The notes beneath the pieces were generated by a model, which saw only the letters and a program-made list of their open reading frames with translations, searched no databases and was not told where the DNA came from. A stretch of 5,005 nucleotides of DNA, from assembly GCA_039815505.1 (NCBI GenBank), contig JBCBZE010000263.1:1-5005 (forward strand), written 5' to 3'. Origin of the DNA: CANLWN01 sp039815505 (GTDB lineage: Bacteria; Bacteroidota; Bacteroidia; Flavobacteriales; Flavobacteriaceae). This document shows, piece after piece, positions 1 through 5,005 of the stretch. Every line of letters begins with the position of its first letter. Within the stretch, counting starts at the first letter, position 1. The position numbers were made by a program, and so were the translations under genes.

Positions 1-1358
1 CGGAAGGTTTTAAAGTATTGCGCCAATCTATCGGATTTCAGGGGAACGTCTATACCTCCTTGCAACCATTTACTCTGTGTTGCTATACCGGCCGGACAGC
101 GATTGGTATGGCATACTTGGGCCTGTATACACCCAATGCTCATCATAGCTTCCCTGGCCACATTGATACAATCAACACCCATGGCAAACGCCATGGCCGC
201 CTTGGCGGGAAATCCTAATTTACCGCTACCGATAAATACCAATCTATCTGTTAATTTTCTCCGCTCGAAAACCTTGTACAGATTGGAAAAGCCATAGACC
301 CAAGGTAAGGAGACATGATCCGCGAAACTGGGAGGGGCGGCACCCGTACCTCCTTCGCCGCCATCTACAGTAATAAAATCCGGTCCTTTTCCGGTTTTAA
401 CCATTAAATCCGCTAATTCTTCCCATTGTTCCAACTTGCCCACAGCACCTTTTATACCTACGGGCAGCCCGGTCTCTTCGGCAATGCCCTCTATTAGTTC
501 CATGAGTTCGGGAACCGTATTAAAGGCTGTATGGGTAGCTGGTGAAAGAACGTCCTCACCTATTTCCACACCTCTTATCTTTGCAATCTGTGGCGTTATT
601 TTGGCTCCGGGAAGTACACCGCCTTTGCCCGGTTTGGCACCTTGGGAAAGTTTGATTTCAATAGCCTTTATACACGGGTTTTCATCCACTAGTATCTTCA
701 TTTTTTCCATGGAGAAATTGCCTTCCCTGCTTCGAACCCCAAAATAACCTGTCCCAAAATGAAAAATAACATCGCCTCCTTTTTTGTGATACGGGGAAAG
801 ACCTCCTTCACCCGTGTTGTGATACGCATCACATTTATGGACTCCCTTGTTCATTGCTTCTATTGCCGCCGCCGAAAGCGAGCCAAAGCTCATGGCGGAA
901 ACGTTAATGATGGATGCAGGTCTATACGGTTTGCTGCGTTTATTATAGGCACCGATTACCTTGGCACAGGGAAGAAAAGTGTTGTCTTTGGCATTGGGGT
1001 GGCCCTGACCAACGGTATATGCCATCATTTGATTCTTTATAAAGATATGCTGATGGGCATAAATATCCCTGTCCGTACCAAAACCTTCATAATTATTTTC
1101 TTTTTTTGCAGAGGCATAGATCCACCCTCTTTCTATACGGTTAAAGGGAAGTTCTTCCCTATTGTTCGCTACAAAATATTGACGCATTTCAGGGCCTATG
1201 CTCTCTAACCAATATCTTAAATGCCCAACTATGGGGAAATTATGGCTAATGGTGTGGGACCGTTGAAAAAAAATATCCCGCAAAGCCACTAAGGCTAAAA
1301 ATACCAATATCCATGCCCACCAAGGAATGTTGGAAAATATGTTCAGTAAAGCATCCAT
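1..1358 (-). CDS. FMN-binding glutamate synthase-family protein, membrane-anchored, stand-alone synthase domain (3' end cut off by window)
   Basis: 452 codons are read from the ATG at 1358 to the left edge with no stop; relatives run to roughly 500-550 residues, so only the C-terminus is missing. Residues about 11-31 (IPWWAWILVFLALVALRDIFF) form one hydrophobic helix, presumably a membrane anchor with the bulk in the cytoplasm. The rest is the FMN-binding alpha/beta-barrel of the glutamate synthase large subunit: FGSLS at 158-162, NTGEGG at 181-186, QGAKPGKGG at 239-247 and DGGEGGTGA at 332-340. C410, C416 and C421 give the CX5CX4C spacing that binds the 3Fe-4S cluster in true glutamate synthases, followed by PAGIAT. 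There is no N-terminal class II glutaminase domain with catalytic Cys, so it cannot be a complete glutamine-dependent GltB. Substrate and electron donor are unknown. The start lies 5 bp after the amidohydrolase stop with no visible ribosome binding site, suggesting translational coupling. Family call is firm, function is not. Confidence 0.93.
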   Translation of the reverse strand, partial: MDALLNIFSNIPWWAWILVFLALVALRDIFFQRSHTISHNFPIVGHLRYWLESIGPEMRQYFVANNREELPFNRIERGWIYASAKKENNYEGFGTDRDIYAHQHIFIKNQMMAYTVGQGHPNAKDNTFLPCAKVIGAYNKRSKPYRPASIINVSAMSFGSLSAAAIEAMNKGVHKCDAYHNTGEGGLSPYHKKGGDVIFHFGTGYFGVRSREGNFSMEKMKILVDENPCIKAIEIKLSQGAKPGKGGVLPGAKITPQIAKIRGVEIGEDVLSPATHTAFNTVPELMELIEGIAEETGLPVGIKGAVGKLEQWEELADLMVKTGKGPDFITVDGGEGGTGAAPPSFADHVSLPWVYGFSNLYKVFERRKLTDRLVFIGSGKLGFPAKAAMAFAMGVDCINVAREAMMSIGCIQAQVCHTNRCPAGIATQSKWLQGGIDVPLKSDRLAQYFKTF

Positions 1359-1363
1359 AGCTA

Positions 1364-2638
1364 TCACTGATTTAAATAATCCAAACTCAATTGGGTCATT
1401 GCCTTTACCCCAAGCAATAAACCGTTATCGTCAATTTTAAAATCGGGCGTATGGTGAGGGAAAGCTTCCGTATTTCCTGGGGTCATGCCCCCTAAAAAGA
1501 AATAAAAACCGGGTACTTCTTTTTGGAAATATGAAAAGTCTTCAGCTCCGGTAATTGCCTTATGTATCAATACATTTTCTTTCCCAGCGGCATTTTCAAG
1601 GGTGGGAACCATTTGTGCCGTAAGACCAGGATCGTTATACGTTATTTCCGTAGTATTTTGAATATCTACGGTGGCTTCCCCACCATACGCTTGGGCAATG
1701 GCCGGTACCATCTCTTTCATACGTTTACTTATCAAAGCCTGCATGTCATAATCCAAAGTACGTACGGTACCGATCATTTCGGCACTTTCAGGTATAATGT
1801 TAAATCGCACGCCACTTGTTATTTTACCAACGGTGATGACCGCTGCTTCATTGGTAAGTTCAGATTCCCTACTGATGATGGTTTGCAATCCATCAATGAT
1901 CTTGGCACTTATGAGAATGGGATCTACACCGGCCCACGGTTGTGACCCATGTGTTTGTTTCCCTTTTACATTAATGACAAAACGCTGGGCCGCTGCCATA
2001 CTACCGCCAGACTTATAGCGTATGGTACCGATAGGTGTTGCGGAGTTAATATGTAATCCAAAAATGGCATCTACTTTAGGGTTTTCCAGCACTCCTTCCT
2101 TAACCATTAATAAGGCACCACCTTCTTCACCTGGAGGCGCGCCCTCTTCCGCCGGTTGAAAAATAAATTTTACCGTTCCCTTGATTTTATCCTTGTTCTT
2201 TGAAAGAATTTCGGCTACACCCATTAAAATAGCGGTATGGGTATCATGACCACATGCATGCATAACCCCAACTTTTTTTCCCAAAAACTCGGAGGTAACG
2301 GTAGATTTAAAGGATAAGTCGTTACGTTCGGTAACCGGAAGGGCATCAATATCCGCACGGAGGGCAACTACCTTACCCGGAGCATCTCCCTTTAAAATAC
2401 CGACTACCCCTGTTTTTGCAACTCCCGTTTGTGTTTCGATTCCCAAAGACCTAAGATGGGCAGCAATTTTTTCCGCCGTTTTAAACTCGCGATTGGAGAG
2501 TTCGGGGTTTTGATGGATATCTCTTCGCCATTCTATTACCTTACTTTCAATTGCGTTGTATTGGTCATCTAAGTTTGGGCCTTGGGCCGTGATAAAAAAA
2601 CTGGAAGATAACAATCCAAATAGCAAGAACTTTTTCAT
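1364..2638 (-). CDS. Exported M20-family (M20D-like) metallo-amidohydrolase/peptidase
   Basis: A complete 424-residue protein, a normal length for M20D enzymes (hippurate hydrolase, IAA-amino acid hydrolase and N-acyl-amino acid amidohydrolase relatives). These hydrolyse an amide bond, typically freeing an amino acid, using a two-metal centre. The N-terminus (MKKFLLFGLLSSSFFITAQ) is a signal peptide with probable cleavage near residues 18-20, so the enzyme should be periplasmic or secreted; there is no lipobox Cys. Seen in order: ADIDALP at 95-101, HACGHDTH at 127-134, FQPAEEG at 160-166, GLH at 194-196, GAEDFSYF at 364-371 and HHTPDF at 395-400. By family analogy the metal ligands are C129, H131, E165, H196 and H396, with E164 as the catalytic base; all are present, so it should be active. 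The residues around 205-315 correspond to the family's lid/dimerisation domain. It starts 15 bp after the DsrE-family stop and ends 5 bp before the glutamate synthase-like gene. The AT-rich leader has no Shine-Dalgarno sequence. The substrate cannot be read from sequence. Confidence 0.95.
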   Translation of the reverse strand: MKKFLLFGLLSSSFFITAQGPNLDDQYNAIESKVIEWRRDIHQNPELSNREFKTAEKIAAHLRSLGIETQTGVAKTGVVGILKGDAPGKVVALRADIDALPVTERNDLSFKSTVTSEFLGKKVGVMHACGHDTHTAILMGVAEILSKNKDKIKGTVKFIFQPAEEGAPPGEEGGALLMVKEGVLENPKVDAIFGLHINSATPIGTIRYKSGGSMAAAQRFVINVKGKQTHGSQPWAGVDPILISAKIIDGLQTIISRESELTNEAAVITVGKITSGVRFNIIPESAEMIGTVRTLDYDMQALISKRMKEMVPAIAQAYGGEATVDIQNTTEITYNDPGLTAQMVPTLENAAGKENVLIHKAITGAEDFSYFQKEVPGFYFFLGGMTPGNTEAFPHHTPDFKIDDNGLLLGVKAMTQLSLDYLNQ

Positions 2639-2653
2639 AATCGATTTTATTTT

Positions 2654-3199
2654 TTAAAATTTTATGAGTTTGTAATTTTCGTCCTGTAAATTGATCAATG
2701 CCGTCATAGCGGAAAGGGATAGCTGTACTCCGTCAATTAAATTGCTCTTGGGAATACCCCTGGCTTGGGATGATTGCCCACAAAACACAATTTGAACATC
2801 AGCTGCGATCAAGGCCCTAATTAATCCGGTATTAGGGTTTGTAACACTATACCTTTCCCGATATGCCTCATCATTCATAAGATCTTTTGAAGCCTTGTTA
2901 TGAACCACCAAAGCTACTTTAAGCTGGTTCTGGGGTACGCCGTTTTGCGTATGCATGTTAAGAAAACGAGCGGCAGTTTCTATACTAGGATTTACCTTTT
3001 CATGGCTTTCGGGGCTTTGCATAATGTCGAATACCGCTTTGTATGTTTTGGAGGTATCTATTTGGATATCGGTATTTTCTATTTTAAAGACTTTACCATA
3101 TTCTTTAATCACAGGTCCGGCCTTTTTCTCTTGGGAGCGCACAACAGCATTCATGAAAATAAAGAGAAATGTAAAAAGTAAGGTAGCGTATTTTTTCAT
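2654..3199 (-). CDS. Exported DsrE-family protein
   Basis: A complete 181-residue protein. Residues 1 to about 22 (MKKYATLLFTFLFIFMNAVV then RSQ) form a signal peptide, so the mature protein should be exported to the periplasm. The mature part resembles the DsrE/DsrF-like fold: a strand near 52-60 (TYKAVFDIM), a helix around 72-85, a strand at 94-100 (KVALVVH), a segment with NPNTGLIRALIAADVQIVFCGQSSQARGI at about 121-149, and a C-terminal helix. C140 is the only cysteine and sits at the end of the predicted central strand (VQIVFCGQ), where related DsrE/TusD-like proteins carry a sulfur-accepting or structural Cys. Cytoplasmic DsrE proteins take part in sulfur transfer, but export and the lack of other sulfur genes here make that role uncertain. 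It is the first gene of the minus-strand block, with a weak purine-rich AAAGGG 5-10 nt before the ATG. An alternative call is simply a conserved hypothetical protein with a DsrE-like fold. Confidence 0.88.
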   Translation of the reverse strand: MKKYATLLFTFLFIFMNAVVRSQEKKAGPVIKEYGKVFKIENTDIQIDTSKTYKAVFDIMQSPESHEKVNPSIETAARFLNMHTQNGVPQNQLKVALVVHNKASKDLMNDEAYRERYSVTNPNTGLIRALIAADVQIVFCGQSSQARGIPKSNLIDGVQLSLSAMTALINLQDENYKLIKF

Positions 3200-3336
3200 C
3201 TAGCCCTTTTAATGGCTTAAATATATTCAAATCATAAGAAATCCCCCTGCTATTGTTCATAATTATTACAAGATGACTTTAGGATAGTAGTAAGAATAGC
3301 TAAATTTACCTTTCTGAAGTTCATAACCTAACGAGA
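3200..3336. promoter_or_regulatory. Divergent intergenic region between the DsrE-family operon and the helicase gene
   Basis: 137 bp of AT-rich DNA separate the two divergent start codons, so promoters for both transcripts should lie here. For the minus strand, TATGATTTG (complement of 3228-3236), about 30 nt upstream of the DsrE-family ATG, loosely resembles the Bacteroidota -7 element TAnnTTTG with one extra base, but there is no well-spaced -33 TTTG. A short symmetric TGAAGTTCA lies at 3315-3323, which is too small to call an operator. No long inverted repeat, riboswitch-like structure or small ORF is evident. Confidence 0.6.
3278..3308 (+). promoter_or_regulatory. Candidate Bacteroidota-type promoter for the helicase gene
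   Basis: TAAATTTA at 3301-3308 matches seven of the eight positions of the Bacteroidota -7 consensus TAnnTTTG, counting the two free positions. A TTTAG at 3278-3282, about 18 bp upstream, is a poor match to the -33 TTTG. A start site near 3314 would leave a leader of about 20 nt before the TTG start. In AT-rich DNA such a match can arise by chance, so this is only a candidate. Confidence 0.28.
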
Positions 3337-5005
3337 TTGAAAAACTATATTGACGAGCTTAACGAGGCGCAGAAAAAACCTGTTCTGCATAAGGATGGAC
3401 CCTTAATGGTAATTGCCGGCGCAGGTTCGGGAAAGACCAGGGTATTAACATATCGTATTGCCTACCTTATGTCCCAAGGAGTAGATGCCTTTAATGTTCT
3501 GGCCCTTACCTTTACAAATAAGGCGGCACGCGAAATGAAAAAGCGTATTGCCGATATTGTGGGTACATCGGAAGCCAAAAACCTTTGGATGGGTACCTTT
3601 CATTCCGTATTTGCCAAGCTCTTGCGTTTCGATGGCGACAAACTTGGCTATCCCAGCAATTTTACCATTTATGATACCCAGGACTCCCAACGTCTCATCG
3701 CTTCCATTATTAAGGAAATGGGATTGGATAAGGATATCTACAAATACAAACAGATTCAGAATAGGATATCGTCATATAAGAACAGTCTTATTACGGTAAA
3801 GGCGTATTTTAATAATCCCGATTTAATGGAAGCGGATGCTATGGCCAAACGTCCAAGAACCGGAGAAATTTATCAAAATTATGTGGACAGGTGTTTTAAG
3901 GCCGGGGCCATGGATTTCGATGATCTGCTTTTACGTACCAATGAATTGTTGACCCGTTTTCCTGAGGTATTGATGAAATATCAAGATCGATTCCGTTACA
4001 TTTTGGTAGATGAGTACCAAGACACCAATCACTCGCAGTATCTAATTGTAAAAGCCCTGTCCGATAGATACCAAAATATTTGCGTAGTAGGGGATGATGC
4101 CCAGAGTATCTATTCTTTCCGAGGAGCCAACATAAGCAATATCCTTAACTTTCAACGGGATTATGACGATGTGGCGGTTTACCGGCTGGAACAAAATTAT
4201 CGTTCTACCAAAAATATAGTGAATGCAGCCAACTCCATTATCGCCAAAAACAAGGACCAGCTAGAGAAGGTAGTATGGACGGCAAATGATAACGGGCCTA
4301 TGATCAAAGTACACCGAAGTGTAACCGATGCTGAGGAAGGTAGGTTTGTGGCGAGTTCCATTTTTGAGAGCAAAATGCAGCAACAATTATCCAATGGGGA
4401 ATTTGCGGTGCTTTACAGAACCAATTCACAATCCAGGGCAATCGAGGACGCATTGCGAAAAAAGGATATTGCCTATCGTATTTATGGAGGACTATCCTTT
4501 TATCAACGGAAAGAAATAAAGGACCTACTGTCTTATCTTCGTTTGGTAATTAACCCAAAGGATGAAGAAGCCTTAAAGCGTATCATTAATTTTCCTGCTC
4601 GGGGGATAGGGCAAACCACGGTCGATAAGTTATTGGTAGCGGCAAACCACTATGGTCGTTCCATTTTCGAGGTGATGGAAAATTTGGACAAAATTGATCT
4701 AAAAATCAACTCAGGGACCAAAGGAAAGCTAAGTGATTTTGTAACCATGATCAAGAGTTTCCAAATCATGAACCAAGGGTCGGACGCTTTTACCTTGGCA
4801 GAACATGTTGCCAAGAAAACAGGTATTTTATTGGAATTCAAAAAAGACGGTACTCCCGAAGGGGTAGCTCGTATGGAGAATATTGAAGAGCTTCTAAATG
4901 GTATCAAGGACTTTGTGGAGGGGCAAAGAGAATTGGTGGATGCTACCGGTGATATAGGTGAATTTTTGGAAGATGTAGCCTTAGCTACGGATTTGGATAA
5001 GGATA
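3337..5005 (+). CDS. uvrD: UvrD/PcrA/Rep-type superfamily 1 DNA helicase (N-terminal 556 residues; cut off by window)
   Basis: An ATP-dependent 3'-5' DNA helicase of the kind used in excision repair, mismatch repair and replication restart. Visible in order: Q motif LNEAQ (8-12), Walker A GAGSGKTR (28-35), motif Ia LTFTNKAAREM (57-67), GTFHS (86-90), motif II VDEYQDT (224-230), motif III VGDDAQSIYSFRGA (251-264), motif IV LEQNYRS (284-290), motif IVa YRTNSQSRAIE (360-370) and YGGLSFYQRKEIKD (383-396). All key ATPase residues (K33, T34, D225, E226) are intact. Motifs V and VI should lie past the right edge, as the family usually has 700-800 residues. The start is TTG at 3337: an in-frame TAA lies at 3301-3303, no ATG occurs between them, and the first in-frame ATG (3406) would remove the Q motif. 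No clear ribosome binding site precedes it. It is transcribed divergently from the DsrE-family operon. The symbol is approximate; pcrA-like is equally fair. Confidence 0.95.
   Translation, partial: MKNYIDELNEAQKKPVLHKDGPLMVIAGAGSGKTRVLTYRIAYLMSQGVDAFNVLALTFTNKAAREMKKRIADIVGTSEAKNLWMGTFHSVFAKLLRFDGDKLGYPSNFTIYDTQDSQRLIASIIKEMGLDKDIYKYKQIQNRISSYKNSLITVKAYFNNPDLMEADAMAKRPRTGEIYQNYVDRCFKAGAMDFDDLLLRTNELLTRFPEVLMKYQDRFRYILVDEYQDTNHSQYLIVKALSDRYQNICVVGDDAQSIYSFRGANISNILNFQRDYDDVAVYRLEQNYRSTKNIVNAANSIIAKNKDQLEKVVWTANDNGPMIKVHRSVTDAEEGRFVASSIFESKMQQQLSNGEFAVLYRTNSQSRAIEDALRKKDIAYRIYGGLSFYQRKEIKDLLSYLRLVINPKDEEALKRIINFPARGIGQTTVDKLLVAANHYGRSIFEVMENLDKIDLKINSGTKGKLSDFVTMIKSFQIMNQGSDAFTLAEHVAKKTGILLEFKKDGTPEGVARMENIEELLNGIKDFVEGQRELVDATGDIGEFLEDVALATDLDKD

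Noticed and set aside
179..208. Two CCATGG palindromes followed by a small CCGCC-TT-GGCGG inverted repeat
   Set aside because: It sits within the conserved coding sequence of the glutamate synthase-like gene (FPAKAAMAFAMG region). The stem is only 5 bp with a 2-base loop and no T-tract, so it is not a terminator and is explained by codon content.
436..747. A 103-codon open frame on the plus strand rich in Ser, Pro and Ile
   Set aside because: Antisense shadow of the same gene's conserved FMN-barrel region; low-complexity composition with no motif.
759..1208. A 149-codon open frame on the plus strand
   Set aside because: It lies wholly antisense to the glutamate synthase-like gene, whose minus-strand frame carries recognisable motifs; the plus-strand translation resembles no known protein.
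1562..1945. A 127-codon open frame on the plus strand
   Set aside because: Antisense to the M20 amidohydrolase, whose metal-site motifs establish the real frame.
2639..2653. AT-rich spacer between the DsrE-family and amidohydrolase genes as a possible terminator
   Set aside because: Only 15 bp of A/T runs with no GC stem, so there is no terminator structure.
4650..4907. An 85-codon open frame on the minus strand inside the helicase gene
   Set aside because: Antisense shadow; the plus-strand frame is continuous and typical of UvrD-like helicases throughout.
3725..5005. A 13-base repeat (TTGGATAAGGATA) near 3724 and again at the right edge
   Set aside because: Both copies encode LDKD in the same helicase frame; this is a chance repeat of common codons.

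Overview
The window looks like chromosomal DNA from a marine or environmental member of the Flavobacteriia (Bacteroidota). The evidence is AT-rich intergenic DNA, start codons without clear Shine-Dalgarno sequences, one weak match to the Bacteroidota-type promoter motif, and protein sequences that read like flavobacterial homologues. This assignment rests on recognition alone; no database search was possible. Three complete or nearly complete genes lie on the minus strand and one truncated gene on the plus strand. There are no RNA genes, CRISPR arrays, insertion sequences or signs of recent transfer.

Minus-strand block, read right to left from 3199 to 1. First comes an exported DsrE-family protein (3199-2654). 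Next, 15 bp further on, is an exported M20-family amidohydrolase/peptidase (2638-1364). Then, after only 5 bp, comes a membrane-anchored, stand-alone FMN-binding glutamate synthase-like protein that starts at 1358 and runs off the left edge. The tiny gaps and absence of terminators between them make one transcription unit likely. The first two proteins should act outside the cytoplasmic membrane. The third has one N-terminal membrane helix and a large FMN/iron-sulfur domain. A shared pathway is not evident. Release of amino acids or other amide-linked groups by the amidohydrolase next to a glutamate/nitrogen-type oxidoreductase is suggestive but unproven.

Divergent gap, 3200-3336 (137 bp). 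This AT-rich stretch must hold the promoters for both directions. A weak candidate promoter for the plus-strand gene can be pointed out.

Plus-strand gene, 3337 to the right edge. This is a UvrD/PcrA/Rep-type superfamily 1 DNA helicase using a TTG start codon. Its first 556 residues, covering the Q motif to about motif IVa, are present; motifs V and VI lie beyond the window.

The content is mostly ordinary. The points most worth a second look are the glutaminase-less, membrane-anchored glutamate synthase homologue, the exported DsrE protein, and the operon joining them.
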